Source: Streptomyces lycii (GTDB lineage: Bacteria > Actinomycetota > Actinomycetes > Streptomycetales > Streptomycetaceae). Taken from it: a stretch of 49,544 bases of DNA. Made by a program: the position numbers and the translations under genes. How positions within the stretch are numbered: the stretch's first letter is position 1; each line of letters opens with the position of its first letter. The notes beneath the pieces were generated by a model. It ran no database searches and was not told where the DNA came from. It saw only the letters and a list, made by a program, of their open reading frames with translations. This document shows, one piece after another, positions 17,023-25,708 of this stretch. The stretch lies in contig NZ_WHPN01000359.1 of assembly GCF_009735685.1 (NCBI RefSeq), forward strand, positions 1 to 49,544. The letters are read 5' to 3'.

Positions 17023-17586
17023 TCACTGCCCCGGCCCGCCCGGGATCCACAGCGCCGACTCCGGCGCGGAAAGCGCCTTGCGCACGTGCTCCGCGGTCGC
17101 CTCGGGCGCCTGCCCGCCGGAGTCGAGAACACATCGCTCGAGCGCCCCGAGGTCTTGGAACTGGCGGTACATGGAAAGGACCGGTTCGCGTTCGGTCAGG
17201 GCATCCGGTCCTCGGCCGGCGGCCCTGGCCAGCGTGGTGGCCTCGTCCGGCCGGAGCACGACGTAGCGCAAACAGACGTCGTGCGTCTTCGCAGCCCGCA
17301 GGAATCCGCCGATGAACCACGGTCCCACGACTCCGTCGAGGACGACCTGGTAGCCGCCCCTGGCGTAACCGAACGCGGCCTCCACCAGGACGTCCATGAC
17401 CACCTCGTTCTGCCGCCGGGCCTCCGGCAGATACGGGGGGATCGCACCCTCTGCGATGAAGGACCAAAAATCGTCCGTGTGCAGATGGACACTGGGCGAG
17501 AACATTCTGGTGAGCAGTCGGGACACCGTGCTCTTGCCGGCCCCCGGCGGGCCCGTCACCACCACGACCTGGCCGGTCACGGTCAT
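17023..17586 (-). CDS. P-loop kinase-like ATPase (AAA_33/zeta-toxin-like)
   Basis: The 187-residue protein starts at ATG 17586, overlapping the SUKH gene stop by four bases. Walker A is GPPGAGKST at residues 12-20. SVHLHTDDFWSFI supplies the acidic residues found after strand 2 in small-molecule and nucleotide kinases. A lid-like region contains RGPDALTEREPVLSMYRQF. Closest general types are chloramphenicol-phosphotransferase-like, shikimate-kinase-like and zeta-toxin-like P-loop kinases; the substrate cannot be read. The coupling to a SUKH protein is notable, since SUKH domains often act as immunity proteins, but no toxin activity can be claimed here. Confidence 0.85.
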   Translation of the reverse strand: MTVTGQVVVVTGPPGAGKSTVSRLLTRMFSPSVHLHTDDFWSFIAEGAIPPYLPEARRQNEVVMDVLVEAAFGYARGGYQVVLDGVVGPWFIGGFLRAAKTHDVCLRYVVLRPDEATTLARAAGRGPDALTEREPVLSMYRQFQDLGALERCVLDSGGQAPEATAEHVRKALSAPESALWIPGGPGQ

Positions 17587-19553
17587 GTGCGCTCCTCTTC
17601 CGGGGCCGTCCCACCCGGCGGTGTCCGCTCCCCGCCGGCCGGGCGCGCGGCTCCCTGGCGCGTGCGGATCACCACGTATCTCTCCCCCTCTTCGGGTGGC
17701 CGTGTCCAGGAGCGGGTGGTGAACGTGTGCAGCCGCCCGTTCATGATGGCGTGACGCGGCAGCTGGACACCGAACTGTCCGGACACCGCTTCCAGCAGCG
17801 GCCTTTCCGCCCCGGCGGCGTCCTCTCCGTCACCGAAGAACCGGCTCGGGTCCAGCGCTTGCGGTATCTCCCCGCTGGACCGGATCTCGCCTTCCGCGTA
17901 GGTGAACGCGTACTCCTCGCCACCGTCTCGCGCCACCGACAGGTGGAAGGACGGCTCCCCGTGCCCCGCCCTCAGCCCGCTCCACACCACCACCGCGCGG
18001 GTGCCCGCCCCGGCCGCGGCGGCGGCGGGGGACAGGAACCGCCGCCGGTCGAACGGGGCAGGATCGCCGTCGAAGGCGAAGCTCCATCCGCCGCCGGCCC
18101 GGCCGACGGACACCAGAGCCCTGTCGTCGTACGAGGAGAACTCCCTCCGGCTGTGCCGCACCCTGGCGCGCACCTCCCGGCGGGACAGGGGTGCGTCCAA
18201 CCCGGTGCCGTCCCCGTTTTCGTCCCCGTCCGCGAGACGTCCGGGCAACTCCTGCGGCTCCACACCCTCCACCAGGAGGAACCGGTAGGACGAGCGGTCG
18301 TTGCCCGGGCCCGGCTCCGCGAGCCACGCCAGACCGCCCGGGTCGAGCCCGGCCGCCGGACCGGGTGCCTCACCCGTCTGCCCGCCCCTCGGAGCGGACA
18401 GCAGCTCGCGGCCCCGCTCGGGGGTCAGCAGCGGCCCGAGCACCGGGTCGGCCAGCCACCCCAGTGGCGCCAGATGGTCCGGTCCCAGCGGCTCCCACAG
18501 AGCCAGGGCGTCGCTCAGCGTCCGCCAGGCCCTGTCGGTGTCTCCCCACCGGGCCAGCTCCCGCGCCCGCTCGACCGCCTCTCCGAACGGCCCCGGCGCC
18601 GCGTACCGGTAGGTGCCGTTCCGCACCTGCTCCAGCGTCGCGTACGCCGACGACACCACGTCGTCACCGGCACCCCGCAGATGGAACGCCGGCGTGGAGC
18701 CGTCCCGGTACGAGTGCGCCGCGTGCTCGGCGACCAGTGGCGGCAGCAGCTCGGGAGCGTACCGCGGGTCCGTCACCAAGCCGTCGTAGTACACCATGTA
18801 GCTCTTCCCGAGCAGACGGCGTATCTGGTCGCCCAGCCCGGCGGCCCGCGGTCTGCCGTATCCCCTGGCCTTGTCCAGCCACTCCAGGGCCCGTTCCCAG
18901 CCGCCGCGCAACGCCTCGAGCCGGGCCTCCTCGACCAAGGAGTCCAGCTCGCGTGTCGTGTCGTTGGCGAAGACCGGCTCCTCGTCGCCCCGGTGGGCCC
19001 TCAGGCTGTGGAACTCCCGGTGCATGTCCACCATGAACGCGAGAAAACTCGCGTGCCGCTCGGGCGGCGCGGCCCGCCAGCCCGCCCACGTGTGGACGGC
19101 CCACTCACCGTCCTCGTCCACGTCCTCGGGGTCCATGAGCACATAGAGGCCGTCGGACTCGACATCGAGCTGCAGCCCGCGCCGCCAGATGTCCGCCTCC
19201 CGCCGCTCCTCGGCACCGGCGTCCTCGTCCAGATACTCCTCGAACACGCCCGCGAGTTGCGACGCGTCGTCGTGCCAGCGTGCCTCCGTGGTCCCCGCCA
19301 GCAGCGCCACGAACCCGCCCGTGTGCCGCCACCCGTCGCTGACCTTGAGGAACTCCCGGTACGACGGAGGCATCCGCCGGCCGAGGCGCTCCTCCATGAG
19401 GACGATCCGCTCCTCGGACGCGGGAGGGAACCCCAGCCACCGCGCCTGCCGGGCGGTCTCATCCCGCGTCTCCTCCTCCGGCCGGCCATCCGCCCACTCC
19501 CCGCTCCACTTGAGGAGGAAGGGCCGCCAGTCGAATGCCGTGGTGTCCGTCAT
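17583..19553 (-). CDS. Large SMI1/KNR4 (SUKH) family protein
   Basis: The 656-residue protein is read from ATG 19553; ribosome sites in this stretch are weak. The N-terminal third carries a SUKH-type domain: SEERIVLMEERLGRRMPPSYR then EFLKVSDGWR (46-76), and DLESDGLYVLMDPE-like strands near 165. The middle is helical, possibly TPR-like (ALEWLDKARGYGRP, AVERARELARWGDTDRAWR). The C-terminal third is beta-rich with no recognised domain (RDGGEEYAFTYAEGEI). SUKH proteins in bacteria are often immunity proteins of polymorphic toxins; this one is far longer than the usual ~150-200 residues. It is operonic with the P-loop kinase. The longer frame to 19877 has no support. Confidence 0.82.
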   Translation of the reverse strand: MTDTTAFDWRPFLLKWSGEWADGRPEEETRDETARQARWLGFPPASEERIVLMEERLGRRMPPSYREFLKVSDGWRHTGGFVALLAGTTEARWHDDASQLAGVFEEYLDEDAGAEERREADIWRRGLQLDVESDGLYVLMDPEDVDEDGEWAVHTWAGWRAAPPERHASFLAFMVDMHREFHSLRAHRGDEEPVFANDTTRELDSLVEEARLEALRGGWERALEWLDKARGYGRPRAAGLGDQIRRLLGKSYMVYYDGLVTDPRYAPELLPPLVAEHAAHSYRDGSTPAFHLRGAGDDVVSSAYATLEQVRNGTYRYAAPGPFGEAVERARELARWGDTDRAWRTLSDALALWEPLGPDHLAPLGWLADPVLGPLLTPERGRELLSAPRGGQTGEAPGPAAGLDPGGLAWLAEPGPGNDRSSYRFLLVEGVEPQELPGRLADGDENGDGTGLDAPLSRREVRARVRHSRREFSSYDDRALVSVGRAGGGWSFAFDGDPAPFDRRRFLSPAAAAAGAGTRAVVVWSGLRAGHGEPSFHLSVARDGGEEYAFTYAEGEIRSSGEIPQALDPSRFFGDGEDAAGAERPLLEAVSGQFGVQLPRHAIMNGRLHTFTTRSWTRPPEEGERYVVIRTRQGAARPAGGERTPPGGTAPEEERT

Positions 19554-19777
19554 GCGCCCGATGCTGCCACCCACCACTGACAGCGCTCCGCTGCCCGGTG
19601 CCCCGCCGACCGGCTGTTGTCCCGAGGGAGGAACAAGCAGCCCGGCAACCGCGCAGGTCCTCACCGATCCGGCGGGGGCGGCTGCTGTGGGCCCCGTCCG
19701 CAAAAGGGCTGCCGCAGAGCCGGGTGACGGCGGGGCCCGTGCCGGTGCCGGACAGCCCATCTCGTGAAAGCTCGAGG

Positions 19778-20377
19778 TCAGCGGCGATGTACGGCGTCGA
19801 GTGCTCGGGTGAAGTAGACGGCGAGCGGCTGGTCCGCGCCGGCTCGGGTCCAGGCTTCTCCGGCCACGTCGAGACATGTGATCGCGCTTGCCACGACGGC
19901 TGCGGCACGCAGGTCGGCCGTCTCCTCGGGCGGGCCGAGACGCCGGCGGACCTCGGGGACGAGGTCGGACTGCCAGCGCAGGTGCTTCTCGATGCTGCGG
20001 GCTCGCAGGGACGGGTTGCCGTACATCATCCGTGCGACCGCGAGCGTGCGCTCGTCGTCCGCGTCCGTGTCCTCGACCGCCAGGATCGCGGAGCGCAGCG
20101 CTGTCCAGAGATCCTCGTCGTCGGGGCGCTTGGCGAGTTCGGCACTCACCCGGGTGCCTTCGTCGGCGAGGCCGCCGAGGACGATGTCCTCTTTTGTTCC
20201 GAAGTAGCGGAACAGCGAGCGCCGGGACACGCCCGCCGCCGCGACGATCTCGTCAATCGTGGTCTGCTCGAAGCCCTTGCGGAGGAACAAGTCCATGGCG
20301 ACCTGGATGATCTCCGCTTGAACGGAACGACGGGTCCGGTCCCACAGCCGCTCCACCGAACCTGCGCTCTCCGTCAT
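19778..20377 (-). CDS. TetR-family transcriptional regulator
   Basis: The 199-residue protein has a typical N-terminal helix-turn-helix: IIQVAMDLFLRKGFEQTTIDE, then IVAAAGVSRRSLFRYFGTKED (about 20-60). The ligand-binding C-terminal domain (about 75-199) resembles the TetR_C_17-like group (RARSIEKHLRWQSDLVPEVRR). The start is taken as ATG 20377; in-frame ATG 20404 is possible. It lies 40 bases downstream of the SDR gene on the same strand, so it probably shares that transcript and represses it, with the tannase-like gene beyond the divergent palindrome at 21326-21374 as a second likely target. Confidence 0.92.
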   Translation of the reverse strand: MTESAGSVERLWDRTRRSVQAEIIQVAMDLFLRKGFEQTTIDEIVAAAGVSRRSLFRYFGTKEDIVLGGLADEGTRVSAELAKRPDDEDLWTALRSAILAVEDTDADDERTLAVARMMYGNPSLRARSIEKHLRWQSDLVPEVRRRLGPPEETADLRAAAVVASAITCLDVAGEAWTRAGADQPLAVYFTRALDAVHRR

Positions 20378-20387
20378 GCAGCCAGCA

Positions 20388-20400
20388 TAACCATGCGTTA
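20388..20400. promoter_or_regulatory. Small inverted repeat before the TetR gene
   Basis: TAAC-N5-GTTA lies in the 40-base gap between the SDR stop and the TetR start. It is short and may be chance; its arms do not match the larger palindrome at 21326-21374. Confidence 0.2.
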
Positions 20401-20417
20401 CCACTGCCCCGTGGCGG

Positions 20418-21215
20418 TCATCGACTCTGCGCCACGGCGCGGGTCATCATCCGTCCGACGGTCCGTGTCATCCGACGGCGGCCGAGCAGACGCGACACAC
20501 CAGCGGCGACCCGGTTCCCGCCCCCGACGATGACACTCGGCCGCGGATCGCGGCGGTCGAGCGCGTCCAGCGCGGTCCGGACGACCGCCGACGCCGGCAT
20601 CCGCCGGGAGTTGCCGCTCGCGCTCTCGCCGGCCACGTCGAAGAACTCCGTCTGCGTCGCCCCCGGTGAGACGGCGAAGACCTTCACTCCGGAACCGAGC
20701 TGCTCGTACCAGAGCGCCTCGGTGAAGCTGAGCACGAACGCCTTGGACGCGCCATAGACGGCCATGGTGGGACTCGCGTTGTACGCGGCCATGCTCGCGA
20801 TGTTGATCAGGAAGCCCTCTCCCCGGTCGCGAAGGAGCGGGAGGAAGGCGTGGCTGATCTCCACGACCCCGACGACGTCGAGCGCGATCTCCGCCTTGAG
20901 CCGATCGAGCCGTTCGCTGTGGAAAAGCCCGTGATTGGCGAAACCTGCGTTGTTGACCACTCCGGAGACATCGATCCCGAGCCGGTCAATCTCGGCACGC
21001 AGCGCCTGTCCCGCCCCCGGTTCCGTCAGGTCCATCGGCAGGGCCACGGCGCGAGCGCCGGGGAGCGCGGACAGCTCCGAGGCCAGCGCCTCGAGACGTT
21101 CGGCGCGGCGGGCGACGAGCACGGTGTCGCAGCCGCGCGCCGCGAGCTGCCGTGCGAACTCCGCGCCGATGCCCGAACTCGCCCCGGTCACGACTACCGC
21201 TCCAGCTGTGTTCAT
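20418..21215 (-). CDS. Short-chain dehydrogenase/reductase (classical SDR)
   Basis: The 265-residue protein starts at ATG 21215 behind AGGAAAG. It has the cofactor motif VVVTGASSGIGAEF (7-20), NNAGFANHG (NNAG motif), the catalytic Ser segment LINIASMAAYN, and YGASK with the catalytic Tyr and Lys. An Arg-Arg pair after strand 2 (VARRAERLEAL) suggests NADP(H). The C-terminus is arginine-rich (SRLLGRRRMTRTVGRMM). The substrate is unknown. The promoter is divergent from the tannase-like gene over the 21326-21374 palindrome, and the TetR gene follows 40 bases downstream; together they look like a regulator-enzyme pair with an inducible promoter. Confidence 0.93.
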   Translation of the reverse strand: MNTAGAVVVTGASSGIGAEFARQLAARGCDTVLVARRAERLEALASELSALPGARAVALPMDLTEPGAGQALRAEIDRLGIDVSGVVNNAGFANHGLFHSERLDRLKAEIALDVVGVVEISHAFLPLLRDRGEGFLINIASMAAYNASPTMAVYGASKAFVLSFTEALWYEQLGSGVKVFAVSPGATQTEFFDVAGESASGNSRRMPASAVVRTALDALDRRDPRPSVIVGGGNRVAAGVSRLLGRRRMTRTVGRMMTRAVAQSR

Positions 21216-21325
21216 GGACTTTCCTGCCTTTTCGGGTAAGGGGGTCTGGTCCGGAAGCGCTCCTGCGGGCCGTCCGCGGGGCGGCCCGGTCACCGCTGCG
21301 AAGGAGACGGTCCGAGGAAGCTGTC

Positions 21326-21374
21326 TGCACTGTATGCCACCCTGGCATCAAGTGCCAGGATGGCATACAGTGCA
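21326..21374. promoter_or_regulatory. 49-bp near-perfect palindrome in a divergent promoter, probable double TetR operator
   Basis: Two 22-base arms (21326-21347 and 21353-21374) pair with one mismatch around a 5-base centre. Each half contains its own smaller palindrome: ATGCCA-CCC-TGGCAT at 21334-21348 and TGCCA-GGA-TGGCA at 21353-21365, centres 18 bp apart, suiting two regulator dimers. By symmetry each direction also has TACAGT as a possible -10 with TGGCAY 17 bases upstream. The site lies between the SDR (-) and tannase-like (+) genes. The nearby TetR protein is the obvious candidate ligand (inference). Confidence 0.75.
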
Positions 21375-21420
21375 CCTCATGACCGGAGCGGCGCTCCGTC
21401 GCACCAAGGAGGAAGCAGCA

Positions 21421-23097
21421 ATGAGCAGAGCGACTCACAGGCCCGGGCCGCGGCGGAGAAGCGGAGGGCGTCAAGTCCTGTTGCCGGTCACGGCGTTAGT
21501 GGTCTTGTGGACCCTGGCGGTGTCCACACCCGCGTCCACCCTCGCCGCGGCAGCCGGCACCCGCGGGGCCGGCGCTCCGCCGTCGGGTGGGACGGCGGTT
21601 CGTTCGTGCGAGAGCATGACCGACGTGAACCTGCCCGGCAGGACGGTCGAGAGCGCCACGTCGGTCAGTGCCACGGAAGGGCTTCCGGCCTACTGCGACA
21701 TTCAGCTCACGGTGATCGACCCTTCGTCGGACGAGTCGTTCCGGGTCGGGGTGTTCCTCCCCTCTGCGACCTGGAACGGGCGGTTCGTCGGTACCGGCGG
21801 CGGTGGCTTCGTGGGTGGCGGGCCGGACGAGCCGTGCGGCCGGTACGACCCGTGCTCCCTGGCGGCCGGATACGCCACGGCGAACACCGACGCCGGAGTA
21901 CCGACGACGGGCAACCAAGGGGAGTTCGCCCTCAATCCCGACAACACCCTGAACAAGCCCGTCATCGACATCTGGAACGAGCTGTCGGTCCATCAGACGG
22001 CCGTCACCGCGAAGAAGGTGATCACCGCCTACTACGGCACGGGCCCCGCCTATTCCTACTTCTACGGCGGCTCGGCCGGCGGCCGCCAGGCGATGACGGA
22101 GGCGCAGCGCCACCCGGACGACTACGACGGTCTCGCTGTGTTCTGGCCGGCCCTGAACCTGTCGCGCCTGCTTCCCGCCGCGCTCTGGCCGCAGGTCGTG
22201 ATGAATCTCGCCCACCACTTCATCCCGCAATCGACTTTCGAGGCGGTGAACGACCGGGTGGTCGCCGCCTGTGATGGGCGGGACGGCGTCAACGACCACA
22301 TCGTCTCCGACTGGCGCGCCTGCGGCTTCGACGCCCGCACCCTGATCGGTGATGTGGTCACCGTGCAAGAAGCCGATGTCATCAACAAGATATGGAAGGG
22401 CCCGCGCGGCACCGACGGCAAGTTCCTTTGGTACGGTCCGCCTCCCGGCACTCCGCTCAATGGCATCGCGAACACCGTGACCGATGAAGACGGGACCACT
22501 TCTCCGCAGCCGAATCCCAACGCACTGACCTGGGTCACGCACTGGGTTCTCCAGGATCCGGACTTCGACTGGCGCACCCTCACCTACGAGCGGTTCGCCG
22601 AGCTCTTCGAGACGTCGGTGGCCAAATGGGAGAGGGCCGTCGACGCAGCGGATCCCGATCTCTCCGCCTTCCGCGCGGCAGGCGGCAGAATGGTCATCAC
22701 GCACGGCACCTTCGACAGCTCCATCCCCGTGCAAGGGACCATCGACTACTACAACAAGCTGGCGAAGAGGATGGGCGGCATCCGTGAGGTCCGGGATTTC
22801 GCCCGGCTCTTCCTGGCTCCCGGCGGCGGACACGAAACTCTCGTCAGGGCGCATCCCCATCCGGGTTTGATGCCCGCCGGGTACGACGGCGGGCTTCCGG
22901 TCCCCGGTAGCGCTCTGGAGGCGGTCGTGAACTGGGTCGAGCACAAGAAGGCGCCCACGACGTTGCTCGGCGTCGGTGAGGGATCGAACGGAGAGACCGG
23001 CATGAAGAGGCCGCTGTGCCTGTACCCACTTGCCGCGCGTTACAAAGGCCACGGCAGTTGGAACGACGCCGGGAGTTTCGTCTGCGCCAAGGGGTGA
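21421..23097 (+). CDS. Secreted tannase/feruloyl esterase family protein
   Basis: The 558-residue protein starts at ATG 21421 behind a perfect AAGGAGG; ATG 21379 is in frame but lacks a site. The N-terminus is a Sec-type signal (RRRSGGR then LLPVTALVVLWTLAVSTPA). The mature part matches the tannase/feruloyl esterase family: FLPSATWNGRFVGTGGGGFVG (113-133), the nucleophile motif YFYGGSAGGRQAM with Ser218, a possible catalytic Asp in ITHGTFDSSIPV, and a likely catalytic His471 in APGGGHE. Paired cysteines fit the extracellular fold. These enzymes cleave esters of plant phenolics such as gallate or ferulate, or related esters. Codon 26 (21496-21498) is TTA, so translation probably needs the bldA tRNA. 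Its start lies 47 bases after the large palindrome. Confidence 0.93.
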   Translation: MSRATHRPGPRRRSGGRQVLLPVTALVVLWTLAVSTPASTLAAAAGTRGAGAPPSGGTAVRSCESMTDVNLPGRTVESATSVSATEGLPAYCDIQLTVIDPSSDESFRVGVFLPSATWNGRFVGTGGGGFVGGGPDEPCGRYDPCSLAAGYATANTDAGVPTTGNQGEFALNPDNTLNKPVIDIWNELSVHQTAVTAKKVITAYYGTGPAYSYFYGGSAGGRQAMTEAQRHPDDYDGLAVFWPALNLSRLLPAALWPQVVMNLAHHFIPQSTFEAVNDRVVAACDGRDGVNDHIVSDWRACGFDARTLIGDVVTVQEADVINKIWKGPRGTDGKFLWYGPPPGTPLNGIANTVTDEDGTTSPQPNPNALTWVTHWVLQDPDFDWRTLTYERFAELFETSVAKWERAVDAADPDLSAFRAAGGRMVITHGTFDSSIPVQGTIDYYNKLAKRMGGIREVRDFARLFLAPGGGHETLVRAHPHPGLMPAGYDGGLPVPGSALEAVVNWVEHKKAPTTLLGVGEGSNGETGMKRPLCLYPLAARYKGHGSWNDAGSFVCAKG

Positions 23098-23374
23098 GCC
23101 CGGAGACCGGTACGGGTGCCTGTCGTCAGCCATTCCCAGGTCGTCCGGTCCCGCCAAGGCACTTCTCTCATGCCGCCGGGCGGTCGAGGAGCCCTGACGA
23201 ACATGTTCGGCCACTGGCCGCCGCGCTCCGACGAATACGCAGCCGGTCGGCCGGTCGGCCGTTCTCTACCACATTTTCAGTAGCAGCAACTGTCAGCAGG
23301 CGTACGACGACAGGGCGACCGCGTCCGGAGAGGCTGGGGCCGACATCCGGCACCAGATGGGGAGACCTCCTGCC

Positions 23375-25594
23375 GTGGCCATATTTCTTCACCGAGTAGG
23401 CCGTCTGGCCTTTCGGCACCGTTGGTACGTCGCTCTGGTCTGGGCGGCCGTCCTGGCTTTCGCCGGACTCGGCGCTCTCAAGGCTCCGGAGGCGTCCGAC
23501 CAGGGATTCTCCATGCCGGGCATCGAGTCCCAGAAGGCATTCGACCTGATGGAACAACGTTTTCCCGGAACCGCCGCCGACGGTGCGACCGCCCGGATCG
23601 TGTTCGTCGCGCCGGGCGGGGAGCAGATCACCGACCCCGGGAACAAACAGACCGTCGAGAAGACCGTGGCCTACCTTGCCGACGGCACACAGGTCGCGGG
23701 AGCGTCAGACCCGTTCCGGTCGAAGACCCTGAGCAGGGACGGCCGGACGGCGTACGCGACCGTCAGCTACGAGGTCGGGGCCAAGGAACTCACCGACGCC
23801 GGCAAGAGCCGGCTGGAGAGGGCCGTCCACAGCGCTCAGGAAGCCGGGCTGACCGTCGAGGTGGGCGGAAGCGCCCTGGACGCGGGCGGCGGGCCGGGCG
23901 GTGGGGGCGAGCTGATCGGTGTCGCTGTGGCCGCAGTCGTCCTGCTGGTCACCTTCGGTTCGCTCGCCGCTGCCGGGCTGCCGTTGCTGACCGCCCTGAT
24001 CGGCGTCGGGATCAGCATGGCCGGCATCCTGGCACTGTCCCACGCGCTGGACCTGTCCGCGACGACAAGCATCCTGGCGATGATGCTGGGCCTCGCGGTC
24101 GGCATCGACTACGCCCTGTTCGTCGTCTCCCGCTATCGCGAGGAGCGCGCCCGGGGCCGTGCGCCGCAAGAGGCGACCGGGCTCGCGGTCGGCACGGCCG
24201 GGTCCGCGGTGGTGTTCGCCGGGCTCACCGTGGTCATCGCGCTGGCCGGACTGGCCGTGGTGGGCATCCCGATGCTCACGAAGATGGGCCTGGCCGCGGC
24301 CGGCGCGGTCACCGTCGCGGTGTTGATCGCCCTGACTCTGGTCCCGGCGCTCCTCGGCTTCTGGCCGAACGCCGTTCTCACGCGGCGGGCCCGCAAGGGC
24401 GGACGGACCGAGGAGCAGAGCACCCGGAACGGCTGGGGCACCCGCTGGGCGCGGTTCGTGCTGCGGCGCCCGCTGCCTGTGCTGCTGCTGGGCGTGGCGG
24501 GGCTGGGGGTCCTCGCGCTTCCGGCCATGGACCTGCAGCTCGGCAACCCCGGGGACGAGGCCAAACCGACCTCCACCACCGAGCGCCGGGCCTATGACGC
24601 GCTGGCCGAGGCTTTCGGGCCGGGCTTCAACGGACCTTTGACCATCGTCGTGGACGCCCGGGGCAGCACCGGCGCGAAGGGCGCCGTCGAGTCTGTCGTA
24701 CAGCAGGTCGGCGGCACCAGGGGAGTCGTCTCCGTCTCCTCGGCCCGCTTCAACGAGGCAGGGGACACGGCTGTCTTCCAGGCCGTGCCGTCCACGGCAC
24801 CGACCGATGAGCAGACCGAGAAGCTGGTCACGTCCATCCGGAACGACCGGTCCGCGATCGAGTCCCGGACCGGGGTGACGTTCGCTGTCACCGGCACCAC
24901 CGCTGTCGACATCGACATCGCCGAGAAGGTGCAGTCGGCCCTGGCCCCCTACCTGGTCGTTGTCGTGGGCCTTGCGATCGTGCTGCTGTTGCTGGTCTTC
25001 CGGTCCGTGCTCGTCCCGTTGAAGGCGGCCCTCGGCTACCTGTTGTCGGTGCTGGCCTCTCTGGGCGTGGTCGTCCTAGTCTTCCAGCAGGGCCACGGTG
25101 CCGAACTGCTGGGAGCGGAGCACACCGGCCCGGTCATGAGTCTGATGCCGATCTTCCTGGTCGGCATCGTCTTCGGCCTGGCCATGGACTACGAGGTGTT
25201 CCTCGTCTCCCGGATGCGCGAGGCGTACGTCCACGGCGAAGCGCCCCACCAGGCGGTCACCAGCGGATTCCGGCACAGCGCCCGGGTCGTCGTGGCCGCC
25301 GCACTGATCATGATCGCGGTTTTCGCCGGGTTCATCGGCGAGAGCGACTCCATGATCAAGATGATCGGGTTCGGACTCGCCTCGGCCATCCTGTTCGACG
25401 CCTTCGTGGTACGTATGGCGATCGTGCCCGCCGTCCTCGCCCTGCTCGGCCACAGGGCCTGGTGGCTGCCGGGCCGGCTGGACAGGCTGCTGCCCCGCGT
25501 CGACGTGGAGGGCGAGGCACTCGCCCGGCAGCCCGCCGCAGCAGACCCGCGATCGGTTGGGACGGTGCCCGGCCGGGAAGCATCCCGCACCTGA
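23375..25594 (+). CDS. MMPL/RND-family membrane transporter
   Basis: The 739-residue protein is read from GTG 23375, preceded by GGGGAG; in-frame ATG 23357 would add six residues but has no site. It has the MMPL plan: one membrane helix near residue 20, a large external loop, five or so helices (about 180-330), a second loop, and a second helix bundle (about 520-710). Hallmark motifs are GLAVGIDYALFVVSRYREE and VFGLAMDYEVFLVSRMREAY. Such proteins export lipids, siderophores or antibiotics in actinobacteria; the substrate here is unknown. A hairpin and a two-component pair follow on the same strand and may control it. Confidence 0.94.
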   Translation: MAIFLHRVGRLAFRHRWYVALVWAAVLAFAGLGALKAPEASDQGFSMPGIESQKAFDLMEQRFPGTAADGATARIVFVAPGGEQITDPGNKQTVEKTVAYLADGTQVAGASDPFRSKTLSRDGRTAYATVSYEVGAKELTDAGKSRLERAVHSAQEAGLTVEVGGSALDAGGGPGGGGELIGVAVAAVVLLVTFGSLAAAGLPLLTALIGVGISMAGILALSHALDLSATTSILAMMLGLAVGIDYALFVVSRYREERARGRAPQEATGLAVGTAGSAVVFAGLTVVIALAGLAVVGIPMLTKMGLAAAGAVTVAVLIALTLVPALLGFWPNAVLTRRARKGGRTEEQSTRNGWGTRWARFVLRRPLPVLLLGVAGLGVLALPAMDLQLGNPGDEAKPTSTTERRAYDALAEAFGPGFNGPLTIVVDARGSTGAKGAVESVVQQVGGTRGVVSVSSARFNEAGDTAVFQAVPSTAPTDEQTEKLVTSIRNDRSAIESRTGVTFAVTGTTAVDIDIAEKVQSALAPYLVVVVGLAIVLLLLVFRSVLVPLKAALGYLLSVLASLGVVVLVFQQGHGAELLGAEHTGPVMSLMPIFLVGIVFGLAMDYEVFLVSRMREAYVHGEAPHQAVTSGFRHSARVVVAAALIMIAVFAGFIGESDSMIKMIGFGLASAILFDAFVVRMAIVPAVLALLGHRAWWLPGRLDRLLPRVDVEGEALARQPAAADPRSVGTVPGREASRT

Positions 25595-25610
25595 CACAAC
25601 CGCTTCTTCT

Positions 25611-25654
25611 CTGCCGGGGCCGACCGTGCCGGACGACACGGGCGGCCCCGGCAG
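25611..25654 (+). terminator. Strong hairpin between the MMPL and histidine kinase genes
   Basis: Perfect 12-base arms (25611-25622 and 25643-25654, CTGCCGGGGCCG and its complement) enclose a second 5-base stem CCGTG/CACGG. It starts 17 bases after the MMPL stop. It should end or attenuate the MMPL transcript before the kinase gene. Confidence 0.7.
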
Positions 25655-25708
25655 CCGCCCGTGGGGGCGGACAGCGACGTGTTCGAGAAGCACCGACCGG
25701 AGAACCGA

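Noticed and set aside
16177..17754. 525-residue plus-strand frame across the lipase and kinase genes
   Set aside because: Spans two minus-strand genes with clear catalytic motifs; no motif of its own.
21496..23214. 572-residue open frame on the minus strand under the tannase-like gene
   Set aside because: No motif or start signal; the plus-strand gene has a signal peptide, a perfect ribosome site and the catalytic motif.
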